NCBI GenBank assembly: GCA_031763025.1
Contig: JASSKH010000007.1
Span: forward strand, 13,064,454 to 13,128,453
Source of the DNA: Macrocystis pyrifera
Taxonomy: Eukaryota > Sar > Phaeophyceae > Laminariales > Laminariaceae
Length of the DNA: 64,000 nt
Direction: 5' to 3'
Part shown: in pieces, positions 1 to 12,862 of the stretch
Position numbering within the stretch: position 1 is the stretch's first letter
Layout of the letters: each line of letters begins with the position of its first letter
The notes under the pieces: generated by a model
Told to the model about the DNA's origin: nothing
Databases searched by the model: none
What the model saw: only the letters and a program-made list of their open reading frames with translations
Translations under genes and position numbers: made by a program

Positions 1-308
1 AAAATTGTCCAAGCTATTTGTGAATGCTGATGGGGCTCCTTAAGAGCGCCGAGGAAACATGAATACCCAATGTCACCGAGAATATCATGGGCGTTTTGCA
101 ACATGCTGCGTGACATACCTCGGGGCCACGGGGTTTCGTTCAAACGGATTGAAGTTTTCATTCCATCCAAAAAAACATTTTTGGGGGGTCAAGGTGTGAA
201 GCTTTTCAAGTGAGGAGCATCATGAATAGCTGTAGGTGCAACCGCACCGGAGCATGCGGCACACGAGTACGGCACAGACCCCGCCTCCCCCCGACCCCGC
301 GAAGCTAC

Positions 309-986
309 CCACCCACCTTCATACACACGGCGTGGGCGGCCATTAACCTAGCCACGGGCCCTCCCGGTCGCATCGCGACCAACCGGCATCGCGCCCATTC
401 GGGGAAACCGTCCAGAGCGCTCCAGTCGCCACCGAGGAGAACGTCCAGCTCGGGTCGGAGGTCCTGGAACGGGAGGAAGGCTCTCCGGGTGGCCATCGAA
501 TGATCACCCAGCGCGTTCATCACCTGTATAAGCATTGCCGCGCGGATCGTGAGCATACGCGTGACGTGTGCGCGCGTGTGCGCATTTGTCCACTTTCACG
601 GTGCATTTACGTTTTTTTTTAAATATGCGTGTCCCTGTGTGTAAGCGTGTGTTCATGCGTGTGCGTGCGCATGTGTATGCGTTCCTGCGCGTAGGTAGCT
701 CGTGTCTCGAGACTCTGCCAAGCACCGTCAAGGTGTCATGGTCTCCCGCCCCCTCCCCCCATCTCCCATCCCCCACCCCCCCCGGTCTCCCCACCCCCTC
801 TCCCACCCCTTCCCTCCCCCTTCTCACCTCGTGGTTCCCCATGATGCTGTAGAGCGCTCCGTTCGTGCGGCCAGCGTCTCTAGCCAGCCTGTACACCCAC
901 TCCTGGATGGGCAAATCGTCGTCCCCCCCCCCCGGTCAAAGATGTCCCCCATCTGTCCAGACACAAATAGAAACGAAAAACAAACG

Positions 987-1020
<34 letters not shown>

Positions 1021-3454
1021 CAGAATCATGTCGGGTGTTGGGGTCAACAAACCACAACCAAATGGACCCAGGTTTGACAAACAAAGTGAGAAAGACAGAG
1101 TTGTATAGCTCGTTTTCCTATATAAATTGTTCAATGTTTTACCGTAGTGCGCGGTGGTCGAATACTTAAATTCACTCACGTACAAGGTGCTGGAGAGCGT
1201 GAGGCCTACGATCACACCAGCCCACCAAACGCAAACACTCATTCAGTGCGAAAAGTGCGGATTGTCCAGGGAGCTGTGTCCATTATGCGCCAGCTACTCT
1301 TAACACTGGGGCATGGAGTTTCTTACGAGTTATATCTAGCAAGACACTTCGATTGGCGACGCTTCCGCCCCCATTACCAACGCTGGGAGCAAGCAAGATG
1401 GGTGTCACTGAAAGCAAGACAGCACCGACGAACACCAACACCAACATCAACACCAACAGGACGACAAAAAAAAAAAAAACAGCAACAACGAGAAATCAGC
1501 ACCACCAACATCGGCAACAGCAACATCAACGGCAACAATAACAGCAGCAACAGATGACTCGACAACACCACCACCAACAACATCAACAATGACAGCAACC
1601 ACAAAAAACAACCACAGTTTATTCACGAGCCTCATAGTTTGATACCTACGATCGTACCAGGAGGGCTCTAAAAAAGTACGAGTGCGCTACGAGTAGGCTG
1701 CTGCTGCATACCAGGTACGTTTTCCGCACCTGGACCACCACGGTCTCCCCGCCAGCCCATTTGTCATCCTCGTCGACTAGGTTCGCCATCCGCAAGCAGC
1801 TCCTGAAAGCGTCTGGGCGGGGTCGGGGTCGGGGGGGGGGGGGGGGGGGGGGGGGGGGGTGTACTCGATAGGAGATATGCACTCGATCTCATGCATGGCC
1901 TTAGTCGTACGACCATAGACCCTCGCATGCCTACAATGCCGGGACGGAGCATGTCGGGTTTTCACCGACCAGGCAGACATGGCTTGCACCAAGCGCGAAG
2001 CGCTGTGAGGTGTTGGGCGAGTCGCATGAAGGGTGAGCTGCATCCTACTAAGAACCGCTTGTGAGGCGGACTTGCGTATGGATGACAGCTTCAGTGAGTT
2101 AATTTAATTTCAAGTGTAGCCACTTCCAGCGATCGCAATGGGAGTACTATGTAACTGCCTCTTGGGTGCCTTACAATAAACATTACGTGATACGATCATT
2201 CCCACTTGCGCGATGTAAAGGTTGTTCACCTCGCACAAATGATCTAACTCGACGGACAAACTGTGACCGACCGCCTAAAGAAAAAAAAAAAAGCGGTACC
2301 CTGGTTGTCTAGCTAGCTCCAGTAGTGAGTGGCATGTTTCACAGTGTGATTGCCAACCGACGCCAACCCAACCTATATATAATAGGGGGGGGGGGGAGGG
2401 CATCATGGACCACGAGTAAAAAACAGGGAAGGGCGCAAGCAGGGCAGCACTCAGTGGCAGTCATGTATCAATACAGAACGCGACAGCCATGAAGAAAGAT
2501 GGAGAAGAAAATACTTTTAGGCTCTTTTTTGGCACGAATCGTAAAGGAACCATTTTTTACACTGAAATTCTCAACACCTTGGTACTCGTAGTGTTTTATA
2601 TGACACACCATGCCTCGAGTTTGAGAGAGCCCGGCCGCGAAAAAGAGTTGAGGTTCTCCTCGCCGCCGATCTCTGGCAGCTCTGCTAGGGGAAGTCTCGT
2701 TCCTTTCGCCCTTAGTGCGGCATATTGTAGCTCCACCGACGGGGTGCCCGACCGTCCCGCCTTTCCGGTCTGGAAACACCGCCCCCGCCTTGTTGGCGGA
2801 GCGGAGGGAGGCTTCTTGCGAAGTGTTTTCGCCGTCAATATGTTATCGACCCTCTTGGGGCTTTGGAGGGGAAAAAATTGACGACACAAAAAATGACGAT
2901 TACAGCAACCGCCTTTGCGTGATTGGGGGGTGGTACGGTACAAATTGGTGTCCGAGCTACAAGGCAAGAAGGCATGTTCTGCACGGAGCAAGATGATCCT
3001 ACCCGTGTTGGTGGGCGCCGACGCTGCTCTATAGCACCTAGACGTTTGTCAACACCAAAGTTATCATTGATTTGGCCGCTATCAAAGGGGTGCCGAAGGG
3101 GTTGGTACCGGTATGATATTTATAATTTTTGACACATACCCGCTTAGGCTAATTATTATGCCCGTCGGATACGTGAATCGAAAAAGGCCGGTTGCCGACC
3201 GAAGACGGAATCGGGCTTTTCGTATACCGTTGAAAAAGACCCTTTCGATCGAGCAATCCGATTCACGCATCCCGTCGAAGAACTCTCAGAAGTTTTTTTC
3301 GACGGGATGCGTGGATCGTATTTGTCAATCCAAAAAGTTTTTGCAGCCCTCAGCATCTCTTTCCACCCCTCTAAACACGCGGTGACACCACACAGCAGTA
3401 GCCTAAACACCTCTCCGATGCTGGGTTGATCACTCGGTTGCTGCCGCTGCCGCT

Positions 3455-3504
<50 letters not shown>

Positions 3505-5353
3505 GCCGCTTTGCTGCTGCTGCTCACAGCGCAGCACCTCCTAGAACCCGCGAGCAGGACACGATGCAGTTTTCAGAATACTTACGCCTGCAAAACTCCA
3601 AACAGCGCAAAACTGAATCGATCCGACTGACGATAGGGAAGGCATCCAGAGACACGCCCCGTAGAATTTGCAGTGCATCGGAAACCGAACTTGGTGATCC
3701 TTCCAATTCGACAGCATATGAATTAGCCTTACGTTGATCAATTTGAAAACATTCCGCCCCTGCGCATGGTCCTTTTAACCACACCGTGCCGAAACCGCTA
3801 TACAGTATAGGCCCGCCAATAAGAAAGTGCCCAATAAGAACATAATACTCACTTTTTGGAGAACGCTAAGAAAATTGAGTCAAGAAAAACGGCTCAGTGG
3901 TGAACTCTACACTAAATCCTATAAAATAGCCTATGCTCAAGGTTAATTGAACATGGCGCCCTAATAAGAATCTCAGGTTTGTCCAGATTAGGTGTTTTTC
4001 GTTGGCGGGCCCATACCGTATAGCTATACGCGATTGAAACGACGTGCGAAGGGATTGCAAAACATTTACTTCTGTACTGCTGTATACATACATACCGCGC
4101 AGTCTTGCACGACCGTCATGTTTCCGCAATGCACATGTGATACGTGCCTGGTACGAAGTACACGCCGTGTAAGAAGGCCACCGACGGATCTCGAGATCTT
4201 CAGTCGACTTCCACGGCCGCCGCGATGTCACAGGCACCAACAGCAACGCCGTCACGTATTCCAGGCTACCTCTCGGTGCCACAGGTACAGCACTACGACT
4301 CTGTGCCGGGTACCAGGCACTGATAAGTGCCAGACACAACAGAAATCATTTGTACAAGAAGCAACACCGGCACAGAGTGCCGACCCTCTCACAAGAAACT
4401 GAAATCAGGATCGAGGCTGACTTTCTTATTGTGCATGTGGGGGAGCGAGAATCACAGGTTGCACAGCAGTCTCAGAGCTCTTGCTGCGAGCGGTGCCGAC
4501 CCTCTCACAAGAAACCTGAGATCAGACTTTCTTGTTGTGGGCAAGCGAGAATCACATGTTGCACATTCTTGTAGCTCTTGCTGCGAAGCCGCCTGGTGGC
4601 CGTGGTGTCTAGGCCGGCCAGAGCAAGGGGTCGACTTTCTCGAGGATTGGGCAGCGCCACGACTGAGCATGTTCTCGATGATTTGAAACTATCCGGCTCA
4701 CTTACTTGTGGGTTCCTTTTCTCATGAGCTGATCCCGATCTGGCTAAGTGCAGGCCCCCGAGCTCCAGCGATTCGTCGGGCAATATATCATACCCCCGCA
4801 ACCAACACACCACGGCAAGCGATTAGGATTAGACATCCTAAGCCGTCTGCTCGTAGAGAACAAGGAGGTCGCGTCAAAGGGAACCGTAGCCACAGGTCTT
4901 TCCAGTTGGACCAATAATATGAGGACCTGGTACGTATCGCATGTTACGCAACGCTATCATACTGCTGTACTGCTGCTGTACGTGTCGTATTGGTATACTG
5001 ATCTACAACGAGTACACGTGACGACTGGTACTTCGGTACGTGAGCAAACAGAATCTGCACGTACCTATATCCCCATGAACGTCTCCGATCACCACAAGCC
5101 TATCGGCCGCAGGCACCACCGTCCTGTACGGTCGTAGCTCCGTTCCGGTGTCTAGTCTCTTCCCGGTATCACGAGTCGGTCTGGAGCTGCTACCTAGCCC
5201 CCGGTGACGTGCTACAGCTGGAATCCGATAGGCGTGAAGTGTGCTTGTCGGTAGCACGTGCTGCTGGAAAGTAGTGGCGAGTCTGGGTGGCGCCAACAGG
5301 GCGTGCACCGGTTGCGCGCAAAGACGACCAGCCGCACGCACCATGACTACCAT
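309..5353 (-). CDS. Shewanella-like PPP-family metallophosphatase (SLP type), 3'-partial at left edge
   Basis: Serine/threonine-type metallophosphatase with a two-metal centre. Four exons can be read on the minus strand: 5353-5065, 1812-1730, 952-828 and 523 to about 313. Exon 1 (ATG at 5353; ATG at 5344 also possible) has about 70 non-conserved residues that could be a targeting sequence, then RLVVIGDVHGDI, the GDxHG metal motif. Exon 2 gives DAFRSCLRMANLVDEDDKW. Exon 3 holds MGDIFDRG (GDxxDRG motif) and ends in MGNHE (GNHE motif). Exon 4 has LGDHSMATRRAF and WARCRLVAMRPGGPVARLMA, typical of SLP proteins. Splice phases agree (1, 0, 0). The downstream metal histidines lie outside the window; the fourth donor could be after 317, 313 or 309. 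Exon 3 is out of frame at a G-run (see its own entry). Introns hold repeats: a 30-base C-run at about 990-1019, a poly(C) element at 1829-2396 and a MITE at 3810-4012. Family call is firm; exon 1 start is less sure. Confidence 0.8.
828..952 (-). other. Phosphatase exon 3, frame broken at an 11-G run
   Basis: This exon joins exon 2 in phase 0 and reads MGDIFDRGG. A run of 11 G (C at 923-933 on the plus strand) then throws off the frame. The conserved continuation DDDLPIQEWVYRLARDAGR followed by SIMGNHE lies in another frame. The exon is 125 nt; both borders are phase 0, so a length divisible by 3 is expected. A run of 12 or 9 G restores it. The break falls directly after the catalytic GDxxDRG motif. 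All other residues look intact, so a homopolymer-length error or a recent slippage allele is likelier than an old pseudogene. Confidence 0.8.
1829..2396 (-). repeat. Poly(C)-bounded repeat, nearly full-length copy in reverse orientation
   Basis: Read on the minus strand: a C-run (2385-2396), the complete unit of about 520 bp beginning near TATATAGGTTGGGTTGG, then the tail CATGCATGAGATCGAG and TACA running into a second C-run (1829-1859). It matches the copies at 23862-24392 and 24393-24935 along its length. It lies in an intron of the phosphatase gene. C-runs on both sides in the same orientation are the hallmark of this family. Confidence 0.85.
3264..3313. repeat. Perfect 16-bp stem hairpin
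   Basis: CACGCATCCCGTCGAA at 3264-3279 is exactly complementary to TTCGACGGGATGCGTG at 3298-3313, with an 18-base loop. It lies within the phosphatase intron. I see no coding context; it may be a remnant of a foldback transposon. Confidence 0.7.
3457..3503. repeat. (CTG)n microsatellite
   Basis: An uninterrupted run of about 15 CTG triplets, followed by CCGCCG and further CTG triplets to about 3523. It is intronic in the phosphatase gene. Poly-Cys, poly-Leu, poly-Ala or poly-Ser readings through it are artefacts. Confidence 0.95.
3810..4012 (+). mobile_element. MITE family 2 (GGCCCGCCA termini), copy 1
   Basis: A segment of about 203 bp starting GGCCCGCCAATAAG and ending GTTGGCGGGCC, so its ends are inverted repeats. 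A second copy in the opposite orientation lies at 33497-33710 and matches over most of its length, for example the internal AACGGCTCAGTGGTGAACTC. It has no coding capacity. Inference: a non-autonomous DNA transposon. I could not identify a clear target-site duplication. Confidence 0.7.
4377..4592. repeat. Imperfect tandem duplication, about 110-118 bp units
   Basis: GTGCCGACCCTCTCACAAGA occurs near 4377 and again near 4493. The following sequence through GCGAGAATCACA and GTTGCACA is also repeated. There are two units with small indels. It is intronic in the phosphatase gene and I see no function. Confidence 0.75.
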
Positions 5354-7127
5354 GGCAGGCACTTACACTCTGTTGACTCGGGGTGAGACGTTTGAGGAAA
5401 CTATAGGTCGACCTGTATCTGTGGGTGAGTGCACTGAGTCGGTACTTTGGGTTTCGACAGTTTCGCGTCGAATATATAAATCGGGGACTGGGGATAGAAA
5501 GTGGGAGCCCCTGGGTGGGGACTGGATCGTGTGATCATTTGCATACGTAGAGTGAACTGTAAAAAAGACACACTGCGGGGCGAGCCTGAGGGGCTGGAAG
5601 ATCCATTACCCCACGCTAGGCACGTATGCTGGAAGACAGAGTTCGCAACGTGGTGTCCAATCGGAGAATGATAGGTATCGCCTTCCCTTTCTCCCAGCGC
5701 ATCAGCGCATACAACGCATACTCTAACCGCTCAACACAAGAGTATTGATAGCAGCAGCAGACCGTGAGTCGGTAGAGGAACGCTATTCTGTGACTACAGG
5801 TCTCATACATTGTACCTGGTATTAAATGTTGCGGTACACCGAAAGGCACAGCAACTCAGATGACCAGACAAATGCCGCTCACTCGTTCTTGCATACATAA
5901 CAAAATGCATCAATCCATGGAAGAATACGGTCAGCACTTGAAAAAAAAAACTTGCAACAAGGAAGGGCGGTCGTGAAGCACCGATGACCGGGGCCTCTTG
6001 GTGTGGTGAAAATGGGACAACAAAAGGCTAGAGTAGCCGGGGTGTCAAAATCGGGGTTTTCGGGTGCGACCTAACTGCTCAACGTACAAGGCACCCGAGA
6101 AGCTGCTTCCTGGCGCAAGCCGCTTGCTAGTGGGTGTGTCAGCTATTGATATAATATGTATCGGTCGCGGTACGGGCTCGGCGATCGCTGGAGATTGTTT
6201 TTAGGAAAAATATGCGGGGGTCAAGCCTGGAGAGTGATCCGATTTGACGGACGGACTCCAGAGCGACACACAGGGGGTGTTCGTTAGAAGTTATGCACAG
6301 ACAGGCCTACCACTGCCGCCGTCGACCCTGCGCAAAGGCTGGACAGGGTCCCACTCAATAACAGAGGGAAACATGTCTGTGTGTGCTGTACGCTGTAAAA
6401 AAATCCACGTGCTGCTCCTCCGAAGCTACCAAATGAATACTCCAGGCCAGTAATCCTTCAAGATTGCGAAGGTGTACGAGTACTCGTAAGCCGATGCAAT
6501 CCTCTAGAACATGTCTTCCAATGGTTTGTTGGCATGATAGATCCAAGCAAACATGAGAAACAAACGAAAACGAATGGTAAATCAATGCTTTGCTCGAATA
6601 AAATAGTCGTAGCTCGTACGTAGCTTTCAAGTGGCCGAGAGTACCAAAACAATCAGTACGAACAATGCCTGACAATGGGTGACACCTGGATATACAGCAG
6701 AACCAGTAGTACAGTAGAAATCAGTTTGTACAAACCGGGGCAGAAGCGAATTGTAAAGTAAACCCGACCGCATAGTCAGCCGTCGGCTCTCACATTGATG
6801 ATAACACAAGAGTAGAGCGTAGAGTCCGCTAAGTGACGAATACCACCTTTGCACCAATTACAAGCATCTAAGTATAAACGACGCCATTTTTACCGCTTAT
6901 GATTACCACCGTATCGCCACCGCGTCCCAACCGCTCACTATATAGCAGCTAGCCCCAAACCTGCCCTCGGTTCCAAAACTTTACACTCATCAAGCGTAGC
7001 ACAACAAGCGTACGTAGCATAGAAGCAACGGGGCACGCACAGAAGAATGTGCCGCCGTATTCTGAGCAACTGCTTATTTTACGTACGAAGTAGCTCTGGG
7101 GCCCATACATACAGCTGATATTACAAT
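5354..7127. other. Intergenic, no gene seen
   Basis: Lies between the probable start of the phosphatase gene (5353) and the stop of the ZNHIT1-type gene (7128), both on the minus strand. Neither strand shows a conserved domain or convincing exon. It should hold the phosphatase promoter and the ZNHIT1-type terminator, but I see no diagnostic signal. Confidence 0.5.
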
Positions 7128-10100
7128 TCACGAAGCAAACTTGAGGCAGCGGGTCTCTTTGTGCTGCTCGTAGCACTTGGAGCAGCAGAAGCGGGACCCG
7201 CAACGGGTGCACGTGTACAGCCCGAGATACCCGCAGACGGAACAAAACGCCCTCGGAGGCTGCTTCGATACCGGGGCCTCGATGCTCAACGCCGTCGCAC
7301 CCCCAGGGTACACGCAGAGCTCGTTCGTCTGCCTCAAGCGCAAACGAAAAAAAAAAAAAAGACGCGGAAGCAGCGCGAACGGGGGCGCGGGCGGATGGCG
7401 GGGGGTCATTTTCTAGACCCTTCGGAGAGCCGTTTTCAGATCGTTGGCCTCACGTTTTCAGCATGGGTTAGGAGAGTATGGTGAGCGGGTGGGATAGTCC
7501 CCGTGAGTTCCGTTGTCGACCAAGTGGCCGACGGGACGCGAGCTGGAAACATCGAAAAATCGAACAAAAATCCGTAATCCACCGCGGAGGAAAGACCACC
7601 ATATGATTTTCGATCAAATTCAACAAACGGTGCGCTACTTCTCTTTGACAGGTACAACGCTGCTAGATTACTTCCAACTCTGATTTCAAGTATCATGGCT
7701 TGTCACCCGAAATTTGAAAAATATTGTACAGGACTCGAACAGGCTCGCAACCAACAGAGCGGCCGCGCGGCCGGTTCGCCGGGCAGAAGGAACAGGAGAT
7801 GGCCATACCACCGCCAGGCATAGGTTAAAGTGCGCAGGCAGCGCGAACTTTGACCACCGCACCTCGGCGAAAAGGCCACATCGAGAGAGAAGCGGGCTAC
7901 CGAGTCTTATCGTATACAAGAGCGCTGGTTTACTGTGCCGCGCGAAAAGCGGGCATCGAATGAAGACTGCAGGACCAAGTTTAACGACCCACGCCGCGTG
8001 CACAGCGCAAGCACTGCTATCTGGCAAGAAGGGTTTTGCTAAAGTTCTGCGTAGGCACAGGAACGCGCGGAAAGGCGGGTGTTCCTAAAATCCTGCTGCG
8101 CGTGCACAGGGGCGTGGAAATAAGCTCGCACGAGGTCCCGGTCCAGCTTGTTTAAAAAAAACACGGAAACTCAAAAAAAAGGCGAATCCGTTCCGAGGTG
8201 GCTTCAACTCTACGCACCGCATCCCTTCCTCCAGCCCAGAAAAGCATAAACGCGGAACCTCATTCATGAAACGGTAACGACACGCGAAACAAGACAAAAC
8301 GACGGAGGTCTTACCAGTTCGTAAAGGACCTGGTGCAGGCTCTTGAACTTGCGCTCTTTCCTGCCCGCGTTTCACGCCAAACAGCGCAGAGAAGGTGGAG
8401 AGCGGCAAAGAGAAACGGGGGCGGGCGGGCGGGGAGGCGTGCGGGGGGGGGCTCGAGGTTTGCGAAACATGTAATCATGTGCGCTCAGGGAATCGTGCCA
8501 TAACGGTAGCCAGACACTCTGTTACGGAGCCGGGCTTTGACGGGACAAAACGACGTGCGTGTTAACATAGCGCCTTCAGTAATTTCTTGCTTGGGGGCGC
8601 GTCTGCCAAGCTGACACGAGAACAATCTGGACTTCACCCTGCACAACGGGCCACTCGGCGTGGGCGTTGGCCGCGTTTTTCCTTTCTCGCAGTTGGCGTT
8701 TCGACAATGGGTGCGGTGTTCTGATTCACCTTAAAGGTCGGCTTCTCCGCCCACCAAATAAAACAACGCTCGCGAATAACTCAACGCCAACCGTCGTTTG
8801 AACTCCACGCCCCAAACCAAGATCTCTCGTGTGAAAAACAAGAATTGTTGCTCAGTCGTTTAGGGGTCGCGAAGACTCGTTTAGACACCCAGAGTCGGTG
8901 AGGCCGCGCCTACAGTCAACTGCAACAAAAATCTGCTACAGTACGTAGAATCCACCAGCCCACGTCGTCGCCAAAACTCGTGTGTTTGCGGGTGAGGATA
9001 GCGTATAGACAAAGCGTCTATAGTACTCGACCTATGGATTTCTAGGTGAGAGGTAATCAATCATCCTAAAGTTGCAGCTTGCGATAAAATGCCAACACGC
9101 CGCTACCAATGGAAAATTTGCAGTGCTAAAAGAAGGGACGCACCGTGTCACCACGAGAAGTGAGCGGCAAGGGACTACACAGCACTACGAACCATTCCTT
9201 TCCTTCCGACAAAAGCCTCCGAAACCATCGAGAAACCGCCGCGAAACGACTCGTACGCTTTGAGTCCTCGCAACAACTGTAGATGTACTGCCCATATGTT
9301 TCAGTCGGCGATACGAACAGCCAAACGAACGAACGAAGAAATGGGCGCTCGAGAATCAAGCGATGAAAAGCAATTCCCACCACAACAACGTATACGGTGA
9401 ATAAAAACCGTCGCATGCAAAAACACGAGATCCGGGGAGGGGGGGGGGCGACGGACTGAAAATCCCCGCCCGCTCGCGTTTGGGCGACAACTCACCATCG
9501 GTCGGTCTCCCCCTTGTTCTTGCCCTTGCTGCCAGGGGCCTTGCCCGACCTCCTCGCCCTGTTCCTGTCTCCTCGCTCGTCGTCTTCGTCCAAGGCGAAC
9601 TCGTCGTCTTGCTCCCCACCCTAAACGTGCCAAGGTTTTCGTTTTGTTTAGTAGTTGCCCGCGGAGCTTCGGTCGGAACCCTAAACGCGCATCGCGCCAT
9701 GTAACTGCATCGTGCTACGCGCGTCGCGTGCGACGAGCGGCCGAATCGAAACAGCTTTTATGTCGAAATTACTTCTTGAGTTTCGAAATTGCGGCGTTTG
9801 GGCTCGTATAAAGCTTGACCCCAGGCGGACGCAGAGCGGCCGAAGCCGAAACAGTGTAGTATGTCGAAAATAATAGTATTTCGAAATACCAGAGATAACT
9901 AGCATCGTATTTCGCCACCACCACCGCCACCGCCGCTGCCGCCGGCAATTGCACCAACATGCACCCTCGCACGCGTAAAACGCATGACATGTCGCCCGGC
10001 GCCAGCGGCTACCGATGGCCGGCTTGGTGGGTTACAAGGACAGTTTCGCCGCAACGCAAGCAGTTCTAGCCGACAACGCCGAGACTCACGACGCCAGAGC

Positions 10101-12266
10101 ATTCGATCGCACCACGCACCGCAACAAGCCGTACCCCATACGAGCGCCTATGGGGCAAAAAAGAGGCCCGATTTGGTTCCGGCGCGAGAGAGGGACACTT
10201 AATAGTGCCACACGATTTTGTTGGTGGTGTAGTGCCATGCCTATGCAACCATTACCGGGACACCGGCGCAGCACCAAAGGAGCCGGCGCCAAATACGTGA
10301 GAAAAAAACAGGAACCGAAATAAAAGCAGACCACGGGGCGTTCCTTGAGAAACGTTTTTTTCTGCTTTCCTTCTCTTCTCACATGTATGTGCTGCTCAGG
10401 GGCGGTACATATAGGGGCAGGGTGGTCTTACCTGGTCCTCTGTGTAGTTATCGGCTTCCAAAGCTTCCAGGCGCGCGTCTTTGACCTGGGACGGAAAACG
10501 CGAAGCCAGATAGATCACGAGTGGTCGACAAAAAAAAAAAGTCGCGGGTTGTCGGTAAAAAACGGTCGGACAAACTCGGCTTCATATCATGCACACTTAT
10601 GATACGCGTGCGCGCTCGTTTCGAGGGGCCTAAACGCTACTGCCGCTGCTGCCCTCAATGCTGCTGCTGCTGTTGCTGCTGCTGCTGTGGACGGTGTCGG
10701 TGGATCGCACGCCTATCGGACTACCGACGACACTTTGTGCGCTTTCCCAAAAAAAAATCTCACGTCGATCAGTGACCGCCGCCTCGCTGAGAAAATGGAA
10801 GGCATGATTGACACGGTGACTAACCTTGGGGCTACCACCATATCCTCCAGGAAGACCCATCTTTCAGCTTGTCGCTACTGTTGTTGCAGTAGCAATTCGG
10901 GCCGTTTAGGTCTCTCTAAATAGCTCAACATTGCAGAAACACGAAGTCTTTATCTTCAGCTGTATCATTGAGCTCGTACTGATGACATGCGATTATACGC
11001 ATCATACACAGCGGCGTTTGATACAATACCACCGGTATTTGTAGCCACAAAACGTCGCAGGAGAAATAAAACACTCGGGAACAATACAAAGCAAGAGTCT
11101 CACTGATGAGTGCAAAACATAAGCCAAGACGCATCAGAGTAATCCGTAATATGCTCAGGACACACTACAGTAATGAAAAATAGGTACCCGGTACCACGAG
11201 TACTGCGTACATCTCATGCTTTAGCGTGGTCGACAAGACTGCTGTATCCGAATGAGGCAAGGGGGAGGGAGCGAAGACTATATATAGCAGTAGTAACAAT
11301 ACCTGGTAGTCTGCTTGTGTTGTGGTTATCGTGCAGGTGTTGGTCATTTTACCTGTTGATCACGACTCACGAGCGCGAGATGGAGAAAAAAAAACAAGTA
11401 CGGTGTATGTACCAGTTTTGCGATGCTCGAGTACAAGTAAATATTATCTGGTACCTGGTATGATGTACTTAGCTGAAAGCGCGAGAGCGCGAGCTAGCAA
11501 CATTCGATGCACACCGACGAGCAGTGAGGATGCTGAACCCTATGCGTGATAAAAATGAAGGCACGCACACACCGGGGGGGATAAGGGACGACACCTGTGA
11601 CCACGGCTTGTCCAGAAGCTGGAAAGTAAACGTGATGATTAGAGTGTTTGCGTTTTTTTTTTCTACTTTTACTTCTCCAAAAATTCTCCCGAGGTAACTT
11701 TGGGAGGTAATTTTTTGAAAAAAACGCAAAAAAGTACGTCAGCGAAGTCAGAATTTCATCAAAAGTTGCGGTAACTTTTGGCTCTCTGTTTCATTGGCCT
11801 AAACGCACCTAGCATTATCCCGACGCAGAACGCAACTCCTCAAATCTCGAAGGATCAAAAACACCGAGCATCTTCCATGCCACCATGCTGCTTGCCCTAC
11901 GCATCACGACAACCGCTGGGATCATAGAGGCTCAAGACGTGTAGCTTGAGTATAGCGCGCACGAGCGGCGTTGGATTGTTCCAGCGGGCCGCCGCCGCTG
12001 CCACGGTACACGCTTTCGCCAGCTTGGTGACGACGCGGAGGATGCGTCGTCCCAAAAAAGGACTCGTACTCACACTCGTACTCGTACTCGTGCTCGTACA
12101 GACCGCGACAGCATGACAGCTCGTGTACCATTTCGATTTCACCCTACAACTGCTGCTGCTGCTGCTGCTGCAGTAGCAGCAGCAGCAGAAGCAGCAGCGG
12201 CAGCAGCGGCCGCGGCGGCGGCGGCGGAGCGGAGCGCGCCGGCGCTGTGGCGTGCGTAGGCCGAGC

Positions 12267-12300
<34 letters not shown>

Positions 12301-12862
12301 CAGCAACAGCAACCCAAAAATGGAAGCTGGTTGGAGCTGGTGCTGGTGCTGACGCTGTTTATTTTTGTTGCTCAAGCTTCCCCTAGCTGCGGCTAGCGCC
12401 AGCTAGCTGCCGCTTGCTGTGCTGCTGCTTGTAGTCGTGGGGTGGCAGTGGAGGCTTCGCGGTCAACTCTGCCACCGAAACGTTGCTGGGCTGCCGTTGC
12501 CACTCGCACGCTGTTTTTTTTTTCAGTTTTATTTTTGTTTGCCGCGTTGCCTCACCTCCTCACCCCCCTTCTTATTTTCGGAGACGTCGCCTGCAGTATT
12601 TGGTTTACCTCACGCGCAAATACACCAAAATCAGGAAGTGAAGGAAATTCACTTTTTTTAGCGGAAGTAAAGTTTTTTTTTTTTTTCTACCTCTATCGCA
12701 AACACTCTGATCATTGAAAAAAACGTTCGTGGCACGTACTGGTATATATCGCGATTCCCCCACGATTAATACTCGTGTTCGGAAGAGAAAAAAACAAGCA
12801 TCGCTCTCGACTGCAGCTGCTGTGCATACCTGGTTCCTTGTTTCCTCGTCCACCACGCGCAT
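7128..12862 (-). CDS. ZNHIT1: SWR1/SRCAP complex subunit with HIT zinc finger (ZNHIT1/SWC6/Vps71)
   Basis: Nuclear subunit of the remodeller that deposits histone H2A.Z. Five exons on the minus strand: 12862-12830 (MRVVDEETRNQ), 10485-10432 (VKDARLEALEADNYTEDQ), 9620-9496 (acidic/basic stretch with EFALDEDDERGDRNRARR), 8360-8315 (KERKFKSLHQVLYEL) and 7328-7128. The last exon carries the HIT finger: CSVCG, YTCTRCG, RFCCSKC and HKETRC, then stop. All junctions are GT-AG with matching phases (0, 0, 2, 0). The order RLEALE-DN, LDEDD, basic helix, C-terminal finger ending TRCLKF is that of animal and plant ZNHIT1/SWC6. The conceptual protein is about 152 residues, close to the family size. The first Met could be further upstream, because an AG acceptor precedes the exon near 12885. 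Introns hold CTG/CAG tracts (12145-12300). Confidence 0.87.
12145..12300. repeat. Clustered CTG/CAG and GCG triplet tracts
   Basis: Short runs of CTG, CAG, CGG and again CAG triplets within about 155 bases, in the first intron of the ZNHIT1-type gene. Poly-Ala and poly-Leu readings here are not supported by any splice context. Confidence 0.9.

Noticed and set aside
12139-12375. Poly-Ala/poly-Leu frame on the minus strand
   Set aside because: Encoded by CTG/CAG repeats in an intron of the ZNHIT1-type gene; no homology.
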